Source of the DNA: Hypoxylon rubiginosum
Lineage: Eukaryota; Ascomycota; Sordariomycetes; Xylariales; Hypoxylaceae
Direction of reading: 5' to 3'
DNA: 64,000 nt
Assembly: GCA_902806565.1 (NCBI GenBank)
Contig: CADCXA010000018.1
Span: 179,708 to 243,707 of the forward strand
Made by a program: the position numbers and the translations under genes. Position 1 is the stretch's first letter; the number at the start of each line of letters is the position of its first letter. The notes beneath the pieces were generated by a model. That model was not told the origin of the DNA. It saw nothing but the letters and a program-made list of their open reading frames with translations, and did not search any database. This document shows, in pieces, positions 45,401-59,334 of the stretch.

Positions 45401-45666
45401 TGAACTCGCTCAACTTTCCCGAGTTCGCTGGCGCTGCGAAAGACAGAGGCGCAATGGCAGAAGAAGAGGCCAAAGCCCAGCTCATGAGCGTTGCGGAGTA
45501 CGAGAGGCGCGGTCTCGATGTCGCCCTTAACCAGTTGGATAGTGAGCTTTTGGGTAGCAGTGGCGGGAACAATGGTAAGTGGATGAGTGCGATTAAATTG
45601 TTCGTCAATGTCACGGACCTGTACGGGCAAATATACGTCGTAAAGGATATTGCTACAAGGAAGTAA
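42479..45666 (+). CDS. Bifunctional labdane-type diterpene cyclase (CPS/KS-like), 4 exons, 1000 aa
   Basis: The exons are 42479-43261, 43324-43435, 43490-43776 and 43846-45666 (3003 nt, in frame). Fungal enzymes of this type convert GGPP to a copalyl-type diphosphate and then to a polycyclic diterpene. The N-terminal class II half opens SVSIYDTAWLSML and NQLENGSWP and has the catalytic D-x-D-D as DADD at 305-308 (SLADADDTAKC). A second repeat motif QNSHGSWEDGCELTAYAVLT follows. The class I half has DEYME at 651-655 (the D-E-x-x-E form found in fungal bifunctional enzymes) and the metal-binding NDYGSLARDVDE at 899-910. All catalytic motifs are intact, so both reactions look possible. It is slightly longer than gibberellin-pathway CPS/KS. 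The product (kaurene, pimaradiene, phyllocladane or other) cannot be read from sequence. It ends 60 bp before the AT block. Confidence 0.93.
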
Positions 45667-45693
45667 CTTGAATTCAGAATACTAGCTGCGCAA

Positions 45694-45717
45694 CCCGGCC
45701 ATGCAAGCACGGCCGGG
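45694..45717. terminator. GC-rich hairpin just after the diterpene cyclase stop codon
   Basis: CCCGGCC (45694-45700) and GGCCGGG (45711-45717) form a perfect 7-bp stem with a 10-base loop, 28 bp after the stop codon and just before a T run (about 45731-45739). It resembles a bacterial-style terminator, but in a fungus its role in 3'-end formation is not established. Confidence 0.4.
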
Positions 45718-46020
45718 AGGGAAGCTATGGGTTTTTTTTAAATTATATAAACATTTCACTATTAAACTATATTAACTTCGTATAATTTAAATTAATTGAA
45801 ATTTATTTATAAAAATATAAAATAAAAATTATAATATTAATATTTAATTATTAAGTTTATTATTTTTATTAAAAACTTTTATTAATTTATATTATTTTTT
45901 TTAATTAATATATTTATATTTATTATTTTATTTATATTTTATATTTTATATTTATATTTATATTTAAATTTAAATTTATTAAATGTTTTATATTTATTAA
46001 AATATTATTTATTATTAATT

Positions 46021-46412
46021 TAAATTTATATTATAATATATATATAAAATTATATATAATATTAATTATTAAAAAAACAAGGTATTTATTAATAAATAAG
46101 TGATATATAATATAAATAAAATAAAATATAAAAATAAACTAATAAAACTTAATTAATTATTAAAAAAAAAATTTTATTAAAAATAATAAATAAGAAAAAT
46201 ATATATAAAATTAATTATATATATATAATTATATATATATAATAACATATAAGTTATTTATAAATAATTATATTTTTAATATTAATATAATTTATTTTAA
46301 GTTATATTTATAAATTATATTTTATATTTTAAAATTTAATTATAATTAATTTATAATTAAATATAATTATTATTTTTATATATATTTTAATATTATTAAT
46401 TTTATTATTATT
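46021..46412. repeat. Flanking repeat A1, interrupted by the 220-bp insertion
   Basis: About 175 bp of this region (46021-46066 plus 46287-46412) is nearly identical to 63665-63843 in direct orientation. The insertion described at 46067-46286 splits it. Confidence 0.65.
46067..46286 (+). mobile_element. RIP-decayed 220-bp insertion, copy 1 (with flanking duplication)
   Basis: The element starts TATTAAAAAAACAAGG and is flanked by AATATTAAT at 46058-46066 and 46278-46286. The surrounding sequence recurs at 63.66-63.84 kb without it, with a single AATATTAAT at 63702-63710. That is an occupied and empty site pair. Contents include near-palindromic TATTTATTAATAAATA and an ATATATAATTATATAT run. 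Size suggests a MITE or a solo LTR. Confidence 0.65.
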
Positions 46413-47020
46413 ATTATTAAATATAAATATAAGTTATTTAATTTTAATATATATTAAAATTAATATTAATTTTATATATTTTATATTTTATTTTTTATTA
46501 ATTTTAAACTTTTTTTTATAATAATTATTATTAAATTTTAAATTAAGAAATAATATTTCTAATTATTTAATTTTAAGTTTTTTAATTATTAATTTCCTGG
46601 TTTTTTTTTAATTATTTATTTTTAATATTTTTATTTATAATTTATATATTTTAATTAAAAATTATAATAACTTTTATTTATAATATTTATTATTTTAAAG
46701 TTTTATTAATAATAAATAAAACTTTTAATTTTTTATTATTTTTATTATATATTAAATTTTAAATAAAATATATAAATATATATAAAATAAATATTTTTAA
46801 AATAAAATAATATTTAATATTATAATAAAAATTTAAATATAATAAATTTTTATTAATAATATTATTTAATAAAATTATTATAAAACTTTATAATATATAT
46901 AATTTATTTAATTTAATATTTTCTTTTAATATTATAATTATATAATTATAATTAAATAAATAATAAATATTATTTTTAATTAATATTTAATTTTTATTAT
47001 TATTAAAAAAACTTATTATA

Positions 47021-47212
47021 ATTTATATATAAAAAAGTATATATAATAAAAAATAAAAATTTAAAAATATAAAAATAATTTAAATAATTAATTAAATATA
47101 TATTTAAAAGTTAAATTTATTATATATAATAATAAATATATAATTAAAAACTATAACTTATTTAATTAAAATATAAAATTTATTTAATAAAATTATAAAT
47201 TTAAAACTTTAA
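47021..47212. repeat. Direct repeat B1 in the AT block
   Basis: It matches 48606-48796 in direct orientation with scattered substitutions; shared landmarks are TATATATAAAAAA near the start and TTAAAACTTTAATA at the end. Confidence 0.6.
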
Positions 47213-47397
47213 TATTTTTTTTTTATTTAATAATATTTAAATTTATTTTAATAACTTTTTTTATAAAATTTATTATTTAATAAAAAATAAAATATATATA
47301 TATTATTATATAAATTTATTAAATTAAATATTATTAAAATTATATATATTTATATTAAGTTATTTTTAAATTATTAATAACTTAATTTTAAACTTTT

Positions 47398-47608
47398 TAT
47401 TAAAAAAACAAGATATTTACTAGTAAATAAATAATATATAATATAAGTAAAATAAAATATAAAAATAAACTAATAAAACTTAATTAATTATTAAAAAAGA
47501 AATAAGTTTATTAAAAATAATAAGCAAGGAAAATATATATAAAATTAATTATATATATATAATTATATATATATAATAACGTATAAATTACTTATAAATA
47601 ATTATATT
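47398..47608 (+). mobile_element. RIP-decayed ~210-bp element, copy 2
   Basis: It matches copy 1 along its whole length, starting TATTAAAAAAACAAGA and keeping the perfect palindrome TATTTACTAGTAAATA where copy 1 has a mutated form. It has a few more G/C bases than copy 1, so it is less mutated. Confidence 0.65.
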
Positions 47609-48605
47609 CCCGATATTTTTTTATTAAAATAATTAAATAAGTATTTAAATTTATTTTAATTTTTAATATTTTTTTAAAAAAAAATTATTAAGTTTATTAA
47701 ATTAAAACTAATTTATATAATAATTTATATAAGTTATTTAAAATTTCTTTTTTACGTATATTTAAATTTTTAATTTATTTAATTAATTTCTTTTTTATAA
47801 ATTAATATTATTATAATAATAAAATTTTTTAAAAATAAATATTATATTTTTATTAGTTTTATTAACTAATAAATTTAATTAAAATAAATTAATATTTATA
47901 ATTTTATTTATAGATTTATTATTAATTAATATTTTAATTATTTTATTAAAAAATAATTATAAATTTATTAATATTTTAATAAATTTAATAAATTTTTAAT
48001 TTATAGATTTTTAAGTGTTTTTTATAATAAATTTAAAATTTAATTTAATAGTTTAATTAATTTTTAAGGTTTTTTAAATTCTTAGGTTTTTAAATTTATT
48101 AAAATTATTAATGTTATTATTAATAAAGTTTATTATTATTTATAAAATATTATTAAAATTATTTTTATTTTAATTTTATTTAAAAAAATATAAATTATTA
48201 TATTTATTAAGATTTTTTTTATAAATATTAATTTTTTTTTATTTATAAAAATTAAAATAATAAAAGTTTTAATATTAATTTATATAATTTAATTAATTTT
48301 AATAAGTTTTTTTTTAATTATATAAATATAAATTTATTAAATAAAATAAAAGATTTTAATATTTATTTAAATAAATTAATAAAATATAAATATTAATAAA
48401 TTTAATAAAAAAGTTAATATATTTATAAAATTAATTATTATATTTAATATAAGTATTATAAAAAAAATAAAAAAAATAAGTTAATTTAAAGCTTTTTAAA
48501 ATAATATAAATAATATAAATAATAATTTATAAAATAATTATTAATTTTATTTTTTATATATAAAATAAATAGTTTAAATTAAATAATAAATATTAAATAT
48601 TACGG

Positions 48606-48796
48606 TTTATATATAAAAAAACATATATAATAAAAAATAAAAAACTAAAAATATAAAAATAATTAAAATAATTAATTAAATATATATTTAAAAACTAAAT
48701 TTATTATATATAATAATAAATATATAATTAAAAATTATAATTTATTTAATTAAAATATAATGTTTATTTAATAAAACTATAAACTTAAAACTTTAA
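48606..48796. repeat. Direct repeat B2 in the AT block
   Basis: Partner of 47021-47212. Confidence 0.6.
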
Positions 48797-49072
48797 TAAA
48801 ATTATTTATATTTAAATATAAAATTATAATATTTTATATATAATAATTATTAAATTAAATTAAATATATTTTTAATTTAATATAAATTATTTTAATTTTA
48901 ATTAATATTTATATAATATAATAAGTTTTAATTAAAAGATTATAATTATTTATTAATTAATATTTAAATAAAAAATAAAGTTATTTATTTATATTATTTT
49001 ATTAATAAATTTAAATAATTATTATAATATTATAATAAAAATATATTTAATTATTAAAGTTAAGTTTCTAAA

Positions 49073-49170
49073 GTTTTAATTATAACTTATAATTATAAGG
49101 TTTACAATATATATAATAAACTTTATATTTTATATTAATTTAAATTTTTATTTTATTTTTATTATATTAT
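49073..49170. repeat. Direct repeat C1 in the AT block
   Basis: About 100 bp match 50091-50186: TTAATTATAACTTATA, then ATATATAATAAA and TTTATTTTTATTATATTAT. Confidence 0.55.
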
Positions 49171-50090
49171 ATAAAGTTTTTATTTTTAAATTTACTTTTA
49201 AATTATAATATTTAATATTTATTTTACTTAAGTTAACTTATTGTTTTTTATATTATATAATTAATTTTGTTTTTATTTTTAATAAAAAGGAGTTTTAATA
49301 ATAAATAAATTAAAATATTTTTATTATAAAATATATAATTTTTTTATATTTTAATATTTTAATAAAGGAATTTAATTGTTAAAATTAAAGTTAAAAACTT
49401 AAAATTAATAACATATTAATATAAATATTACAGTTATTATATTAATAAAATTAATTTATTTTTTTATTAATAAACTATTAATATCGTTATATTTTTTAAT
49501 TTATTAATATATAAATTCTTATAAGAATTTTATAAGAATTTTATATTAATATATTTATAAAACAAGTTTATTAATAAATGTTTTAACGATTTATTAATAT
49601 TAATAACCGATTTTTTTTATTAAACTTGTTATTATATTTAAGAAATTTTAACTTATAGATTTTAATTTATAAATATATATATAAATTTAAAATATAGATT
49701 TATAAAAATATTTATATAATTTTTTAGCTTTTTAACTTTTTTTTTTTTTTTTTTTAATTTTTAATATATATAAAATAAATAATATAATATAAATTTATTA
49801 AATAATTAAAATTTATATATATATATAAAATATTAAAAAAAGATTTAAAGCTTAATTATAAATTAATAATAAAGGTTAATTATTTAAATATTTAAAACCT
49901 ATATAATTATTTGTAATTATAATTATTTTATATAATATTATATATTAATTTTTTTATATAAAAATTACTATAATTAAACCTTTTTTATAAGATAATAAAA
50001 AGGTAACTATTTTTACGATACTTTTTAATATTATATTTTTTTATTAAAGTTTAAAATTAAAAAAAAATATTAAAATTAAGTTTTTTAAAC

Positions 50091-50186
50091 CTTAATTATA
50101 ACTTATAGGTATAAAATTCATAATATATATAATAAATTTTATATTTTATATTAATTTAAATCCTTATTTTATTTTTATTATATTAT
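50091..50186. repeat. Direct repeat C2 in the AT block
   Basis: Partner of 49073-49170. Confidence 0.55.
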
Positions 50187-53100
50187 TTATTAATTAAATA
50201 TATTAATAATTATTAAATATTAAAATCTTATAATTAAATATAATAAATAATTTATTTTTAAAAAACTTTAAAATATTAAAATTATATTTATATTTATATA
50301 TTTATAATATATTAATATTTTTTATTATTATTAAATATTAATAATTATTAATAATAATAATATAAATAATATATATTAAATTTATATTATAATTATATAT
50401 AAAGATTATATAATTTATTAATATTATTTATTTTTAAATATATAAATATAATATATAAAATATAAAAGAAAATATAAAAAAAGAATTTATAATTATTATA
50501 TATTTTAATAATAATAATAATATATTTAATTATATTTAAAAAAATATTTATAATTTTTATATTAAATATAATTTAATATATATATATCGTGGTATTATTA
50601 TTTATTAATATTAAATATAATATATTTTTTAAGGTTTTAAAATTATTTATAATTTAATTAATAAGTTTTTTTTCTTAAATTTATTAAATAATTTATTTTT
50701 AATTAAAATATTAATATATATTTTTTATTTAAATTAATTTATATATAAAATATATTAAAAATAATTTAATAAACATTTCTTTTTAATATATATTAAACGT
50801 TTTTATATAAAATTCTTTTTTTTAAACTTAAATATAATAATTATAAAATAATTATAATATATAATATTATTTTTAATTAATATATTTTATTTTATAAAGA
50901 AAAAGCTTTTTATATAAATATATTTTTTATTAATTTTCATTATACTATATTAATAATTAATTTATATTTTTTAAATAATTAAATATAAATTTAATTATTA
51001 TTTAAATTAAGATATTTATATAATTTATATAATTTATTTAATATAATAAAATTGTAATAAAAACTTTTTTTTTAATAATTAATTTAATTTTAATATAAAT
51101 TTATTATAAATTATTTAAAAAACTATTTTAAAATAAAATATTTACTTTTTAAAATAATTATTTAAATAAATTTATTAAACTTTTATTAAACTTAAAATAA
51201 AGTTATTTTAATTTATATAATTAAAAAAAATTATTATATATTAAATTAATTTTATATTTCAATAAAAACGTTTTATTATTTAGTTTTTTATTTATTAATA
51301 AATATTAATTTATAAATATAATTTAAAGTTATATTAAATATATTATTAAAAAAAAATTTAAATTAAAATAAATTAATTGAAACTTATTAAAAACTAATAA
51401 TAATATTAAATTATTAATTATTTTTATAATTTAATTTTATATAATTATATTATATAAAATTTAAATAAATTAATTAATTTTTATATTTATATTTATATTT
51501 AGTTTTAATTTTTATATATATTGATATTATAAAAACCATGAATTTTATATTTTATATATTTTTGTTTAATTTTAATTCAATTACTATTTAATTTTTAAAT
51601 ATATTATTATAATAAATATATTTTTTTTATATAATTATTTATATATAAATAATAATAAAACTTTATTAAAAAATATAAATTAATTAAAAGTTAAATATTA
51701 TATTATTAAACTTAATATTAATATTATATATATTAATTAAACTAATTATTAAGTTTTTTAAATTTAATAAAAATAATATTATAAAATATATTAAATAAAA
51801 TATTTAAAATATATATATAAATAGATTTAATAAATATATTAGTTTTTTATAATATTAAGTTTATATATAACTATTATAATATTATTATTTCTTAATATTA
51901 AATAAAAAAACTTAAATTAATATATTTAAAATATAAAGTTAAAAATTATATAATTTTTAAATTTAGATTTATAAAATTTAAATATTAAAAAACTTTAATA
52001 TAAAAACTTTAAAATAAATTAACTAATAAAATTTAACTTAAAATTTTAAATTTAATAATATATTAATTATTTTATATATTATTAATAATAATAAAAGTTA
52101 TTTTTTATTATTTTATAAAATATATATAATTATTATTAAAAATATTTTAAAATTAAATATTTATTTATTTTTTAAAATAATTTAATTAATATTAAAAAAT
52201 ATATTATTTTTATATTTTTATAAAAACAATATAAATATAAATTATATATTTAAATATTATATATATATATTTATATTAAATATTTTTATAATAATTAATA
52301 TATTATATTTAATAATATCTTTGAAAAATATTAATATTTATTTATAAAAACGTATTTAAATAAAAAGAAACTATATATATATTAATATGTTTTTTAATTA
52401 TATTAACTTTGAATTTAATTTTAATTATAATTAACTTTAAAAATAAAATTAAATATAAAATAAATTTAAATATATTTTTCTTTTTCTTTTAAAATCTTAA
52501 TATTTAAACAATTAATAATTTAATAAAAACTCAATTAAATTAAATATAATTTATATAAAAGTAATATATATTTAATAATAATTAAAATATTAAAAATAAG
52601 TATTATAAAATAACTAAAATATAAAATTTAAAAATTAAAATTAAAGCTTTTAAAAAATCAGTTTTTAAATTTTAATAACTTTTTAAATTATTTTTTAAAA
52701 AAACTATAACAGTTATTATAAAATATTTAACTATTTCTTATTATTTAATAGAAATTTTAAGAAATATTAAAAATATTTTAATAAAAAGATATTTTATTTT
52801 TATTTTTTAAATAAATCGATAATATTATTTATAACTTATTATAAATAAAATTAAATAATTAAACTTTTTTTAATTTTATTAAAAGCTTATATATTAAGTT
52901 ATTAAAATTTAAAAAATGATTTTTATATAAAAGTTTAAATATATATAAAACTTAGTTTATTAATAATTTAACCTTATAAATAATTATTTAAAGTTTTTTA
53001 AATTTTAATTATTTAAATAAACTTGTTTTAAAATATATTTTATTAATATAATAAATATTTTAAACGTGTATTATTTTTTATAAATTCTTTTTTAATATTA

Positions 53101-53734
53101 TTAATATATTTAGTTTTTTCTTTAAAAATAAATTAAATTTTTAATATTAGTTTTAATTTTTATTTATATTTAATTAATAATAATTAATAATAATTATATA
53201 TATTTATTAATATTTTTTAATATATAAATATTATTAATTTATTATTTAATTATTATTTTAATTTTTATTATTATTTTAATATTATTAATATTATTACTAT
53301 TTTAATTTTATAGTTTTTAATATATTCTTTATATTTTCTTTATTTTGTTTTATTATTTAAAAAGTTTTATTTTTTAACTTTTTAATAACTTTATTTAAAA
53401 AAATATAAATTAAATTAAGATTTTATAACTTAATAAATTATTATTATTAAAAACTTTAATTAAAATAAAAAACTTAATTATTTCTTATTTTAATAATTTA
53501 AAAAATTTAATTATTAATATAAATATTTTTTTTTAATAAATTAAACCTTTTATTATTATTAAAAGTTTTAAATATTAATATTAATTTTTTATTAATATAT
53601 TAAGTTTTTAATAATTTAAATTTAAATATTTAATTATTTATAATTAATTATTATTATTTAAAACTTTATTAATTAATAATAAACTTTTTTTTTATTTATT
53701 AGTTTTTTTATAAATATTTTAATTAACTAATTAA

Positions 53735-53927
53735 AAATTATTTATAAATAACTTATATATTATTATATATATATAATTAATTTTATAAATATTTATTTTA
53801 TTTATTATTTCTAGTAAATATAATTTTGTTTAATAATTAATTTAGTTTTATTAGTTTATTTTTATATTTTATTTTATTTATATTATATATTATTTATTTA
53901 TTAATAAATATTTTATTTCTTTAATAT
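53735..53927 (-). mobile_element. RIP-decayed ~195-bp element, copy 3 (inverted)
   Basis: The reverse complement matches copies 1 and 2 (AAATAAACTAATAAAAC, the AATTATATATAT core and the ATAAGTTATTTATAAATAAT end). It is slightly shorter through a deletion in the AT-repeat core. Confidence 0.6.
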
Positions 53928-55322
53928 TTTAATTAATTATTTTATTATTTATATAATATTATAATTAAAACCTTAATATTTTACCTTTTTATTATTTAAT
54001 TAATAATAAAATATAATTTATTAAATATTATTAAAATTAAAATATTTTAATATATATTTTTAATGATATTATTTAAATTAATTTAATTTAAAAAATAATT
54101 ATAATATTATAATTAAATATAAACGTTACTTATTATTTTTTTTATTATAATCTAAGAATTATTTTAAGAAATTAATTTAGTTTAAATTTATATTATTAAT
54201 ATTATTATTATTATTATTTATATTATATATAATATTATTATTAAAAGTTTTAAATATAATTACTTTAATTTTTATTTTTTATGTTTTATATTAAACTTAG
54301 TTTTTATTATAATATTATTATTAATTAAACTTTTATTAATATTAATATTTTTTTAAATAATAAAAATAATAATAAAATCGTTGTTAAAATTAAATTAAAT
54401 AAATTAATTAAAAACATTATTAAAATAATTATTTAAATTTTTAATTATAAATATAATATTAATTTTAAATATAAATTATATAATTATAAATTTAATTATA
54501 TTTTAAAAATTATTAATAAATATAATTAAATATTTTATAATTAAATTTATTATTTTATTATTCTTAAATTCTATTTTATTTTATTATTTTTTATAGTTTT
54601 TTAATTAAATATTTAAATATTATAATAAGAAAATAAACTTATTATATAAAATATTAAAATAATATTTTAATTAAATATATATATATAATTATATTAAATT
54701 ATAAGATATTAACTTAAATAATATATAATAGTTTTTATATATATTATTTTATATTTAATTAATTAATTAAATTTAAAAAAAACTTTAATTATAATTTAAA
54801 ACTTAATAAATTAAATTGTATTTAAAAAAAAAAAAAAGTTTAAAAGCTTTTTTTTTTTAACCTTTTACTTTTTTTTATTTTTATAATTTTTATATTTTTT
54901 TAATTAACTTTTATTTTTTTTAAAAATATATATAAATTAATATATAATTAAAGTTTTATTTTTTTATTAAAACGATAAATTTTTATAAAAAAAAATATAA
55001 TATAAAAACTTTTATAAATTTAAATAAAAAATATTATAAAAAAAAGAAATTTAAATTTATTAATTATTTATATTTATATATTAATAAAATTATATATATA
55101 TATATATATATATATTTAAATAAAATATAATTTATTTATTTAAATTATTTTTAATTAAAAGATATTATATTTTTATTAAAGTTTTATAAATATTTTAATT
55201 AATATTAAAATATTAATATTAAATATAATATTTATTATTTTAATAATTTTATAAAAAATATTTAATTTAAAAATTCATAAATTTAATTATATTATAATAA
55301 GAAATTAATATATATTATTAAT

Positions 55323-55522
55323 AAAAAAAAAAAAAAAACAAATTATATAATTAAAATAATAATAAAAGTAAAAATAAAAACTAATATTATAAAAAAATTA
55401 AAGAATTTTTAATTAGTTTAAATATAAATATATAATATAAAGTTTAAATTTTATAATTATATATAAAATTTACGGTTTTATATATATTATTTTATATAAT
55501 AATTTTATTTATATTATTTTAT
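55323..55522. repeat. Direct repeat D1 in the AT block
   Basis: It begins with a poly-A run and TATATAATTAAAATAATAAT and matches 56060-56260 over about 200 bp. Confidence 0.6.
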
Positions 55523-56059
55523 ATTAATTAATTTTTCTTTTCTTTTTTTTAATATAATATAATTATTATTTAAAGCTTTTATAAATTTTTTATAATTTAA
55601 TTATTTAAATTAATTTAATATTAATAAATGTTTTTTTTATTATATATATATATTAATTTATATATTATTTTATTAAAATATTATATATAAAAATACTATA
55701 TATAAATTAAAGCTATATATAAATTAAGTTAATTAAAAATTTAATTTAAAAGTTTAAAATTTAATTTAAAATAAAACTTTTACTAACTTAATAAAAAACT
55801 ATAAAATATATTTAATTTATAAAATTAATTTAATAAAAAAATTGTTATAGTTTTTATAATAAATTTTTTATATAATTAAAATTATTATATAATAAATATA
55901 ATGTTAAAAAAACATAAAATAATATAATTTTAAAATTAAACGAAATTATATTTTTAAGTTTTTAATGTATTTAATAAGATTTCTTTTATATAATTAATTA
56001 TTAATATTAAAATATTATTAACGTTATTAAGTTTAATTAATAAAATAAATAAAATAAAT

Positions 56060-56260
56060 AAAAAAAAAAAAAAAAAAAGCTATATAATTAAAATAATAAT
56101 AAAAATAAAAATAAAAACTAATATTATAAAAAGAATAAAAACTTTAATTAATTTAAATATAAATATATAATATAAAATTTAAACCTTATAATTATATATA
56201 AAACTTAAAGCTTTATATATATTATTTTATATAATAACCTTATTAATATTATTTTATATA
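56060..56260. repeat. Direct repeat D2 in the AT block
   Basis: Partner of 55323-55522, about 735 bp to its right. Confidence 0.6.
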
Positions 56261-56286
56261 TATTTTTTTATAATTTCTTTAATTTT

Positions 56287-56560
56287 TATTTAATAAGAAT
56301 ATAATTTATATTTAAAAGTAATATTTAATAAAATTATTTTTAAAAACTAAATTATATTATTATTAAATAAAAATTAATAAAATTATAATAAAATATATAT
56401 TATTTTTTTATATTAATATTAAAACTTTTATTAATTATTAACCTTTTTTTAAATTAAAATTTTAAAACCTTTTTTTAGTTATTATATTTAATTATATTTT
56501 AATTACATTTTTAATTATAATTTTTAAAATTTTAATTTAAATTTTTTAAAATAATTAAAA
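56287..56560. repeat. Direct repeat E1 in the AT block
   Basis: About 270 bp match 57001-57265 in direct orientation (ATATAATTTATATTTAAAA, then the TTTTTTTAG run and ATTATATTTAATTATA). Confidence 0.6.
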
Positions 56561-57000
56561 TAATTTCAAAATAATTTTAATATTATTTTATTTAAACTGG
56601 TTATTATTATATATATATTTAATATTTTTTATAATTAATTAAATATTTAAAATATTAATATGTTTTTTTAAATTTTAAATTTCTAAGTTATTAATATTTA
56701 GTAAATTAATTTTATTATAAATATTAATAACTTATATTATATTTTAAATATTATTTATTATAAATTTATAAATATTTATTTTATTTAATTATAACTTTTT
56801 TTAAGTATAAAACTTTATTTTATAAAATGTAATAAAATTATATTATTTAAATAATTTTATAAATATATTATTATAATAAAATATTAAGTTAATAGTTATT
56901 TTAAAAACTTAAATTATAATATTTATATAATTTAAAAAACTAAATATTTAATAAATTTAATTATAATATAATAAAAAACTAATATATGTTTTTTTATAAT

Positions 57001-57265
57001 TTTATTAATTTTATTTAATAAAAATATAATTTATATTTAAAAATAATATTTAATAAAGCTATTTTTTAAAAATAAATTATATTTCTTTTAAATAGAAATT
57101 AATAAAATTATAAAAAAATATATATTATTTTTTTATATAAATATAAAAAACCTGATTAATTATTAACTTTTTTTAAATTAAAAATTTAAAATCTTTTTTT
57201 AGATATTATATTTAATTATAATTTAATTATACTTTTAATTTTAATTTTTAAAACTTTAATTTAAG
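57001..57265. repeat. Direct repeat E2 in the AT block
   Basis: Partner of 56287-56560, about 710 bp to its right. Confidence 0.6.
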
Positions 57266-57399
57266 CTTTTTAAAATAATTTTATATATTTATTTATTAAT
57301 ATTTTTAATAAAAAATAATAATTTTATATATTAATTTATTAATATTTTTAATAAGAAATAATAATTTTATATATTAAATTAATTATTTTTTTAATTTTA

Positions 57400-57600
57400 T
57401 TTAAAAGATATTATTATTTTAAGTTTCGAAAAAATTATTATAAAAAACTATTTTTAAATTTTTTATTATATATTTTTATATTATATTAACCTTATTATTA
57501 ATAATATTTAAATAATAAAAATTTAAAATATATTATTTATTTATATAGTTAATTAAATTTGTTCTTATTTTTTTATTAAATATATTTATTATTATATAAT
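57400..57600. repeat. Direct repeat F1 in the AT block
   Basis: It shares AAGTTTCGAAAAAATTATTA and the following ~180 bp with 59335-59530. The retained TTTCGAAA is unusual in a block this poor in G and C. Confidence 0.6.
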
Positions 57601-59334
57601 ATATTTTTATAATATATTTATTTGTTTTTTATTTTATATGTATATTTTCTTTAATATTATTATATAATTTCTATATATTTATTAAATTTATAAAAGGTTA
57701 TAAATAATATAAAATAAAATAAAAATATTTATTATAATTAATAAAAATATATAAATAAATTAGTTTTATATTATTAAATTTGTTATATAACTTAAGAATT
57801 ATAAATATAGTTTTATTCTTTTATTTTATATTTTTTAATATATATTATTAATTCTATATATTTTATTTTATATAATATAATATTTTTATAATTATTATAT
57901 AGATTTTTTATATTATAACTATTAGTAATAAATATATAATTAAAAAAGTTAATTTTATATTATTTATGTTTCTTTTAATTTATTATTTAAACTTTATATA
58001 TAATCTTTTAAATAAAATATATTATTTAAATAAATATATAAAATTAAATATATTAGTTTTTATAAAAACGTAAAAGTTTTAAATTATTATTTAACGTGGT
58101 TATTATTTTATATAATAATATAAAAAAGTTTCTTTTTTAAATATTAAATTTATAAAAGTTAATATTATATTAATAAGATTATTATTAAAATTATTAATAT
58201 AAAATTAAATTAATATTTTTTATTAATTATTATAATAAATTTAAAACGGTTTTTTTTATAACGTTTAAAAATAAATAAGTTATATAAAAATATAAACCTT
58301 AAAAATAATTATAATTTTAACTATTATTTTTTTATAATTTATTTAAATTTTATTATTTATTTAACCGGTTTTATTTACTTTATAATTTTATTAAATAACT
58401 TTATTATATTTAAAATTTTATTAATTATTTATATATATGTTTTTAATATATTTAATTATTTTATAATTTAAATAAAAAACTTTTTACATATAATAATAAT
58501 AATTAAAATTTCTTTTTAAATAATAAAATATAATAATTAAAAAAGATTTTAATAAAATTTTAATTATAAAGAAATATATTAATATAATTAATATAAAACA
58601 AATAATTTAATATTAAATTAAAATAAAATAATATAAATAAGAAATATAATAAAGATTTAATAAAAGAAATATATATAAATTTTAATTTAATTTTTAACTA
58701 TTTACTTTTTTATTTTCTTTTAAAATGTTATTTATTATTTATATTTATATTAATATTAATATTTTTATAATTTGTTTTTTTATTATTTTATTTTTTAAAA
58801 CATATAATGTTTTTTTAATAAAAAATCTTTATTAAATTTAAATATTTTTTAAAGTTACTTTTAATAAAGAATAATTATATATATTTTAAAAATTAATAAT
58901 AATTTAATAATATAATATAAAAAATCCGTTTTATTTTTTTATATATATTTTAATATTTAATTATTATTACTTTATTTATTATATATAAATTTAAAACTAA
59001 TAATATAAATATTATAATTATATTATTTATTTTTTATATAATATAAATAAAGTATATAATAAGCTTTTTTAATTTTTTAAAAATTAAATATCTTTATTAT
59101 TTATTTTTAAAAAAGCTAAAGAAATTTAATAATTATTAATTAGTTTTAAAATTAGTTTTTAAATAAATTAATATATTATTAAAATTTAATTTTTATTTTT
59201 ATTTAATAATTATTTTAATTATTATAATTTTATTTTTAATTAAGCAAATTTAAATACTTTTTTTAAAAACAATAATATTTTAAATTAATTTTTTATTTAT
59301 AAAATAAATAATTTTAATAATATTATTATTAATT

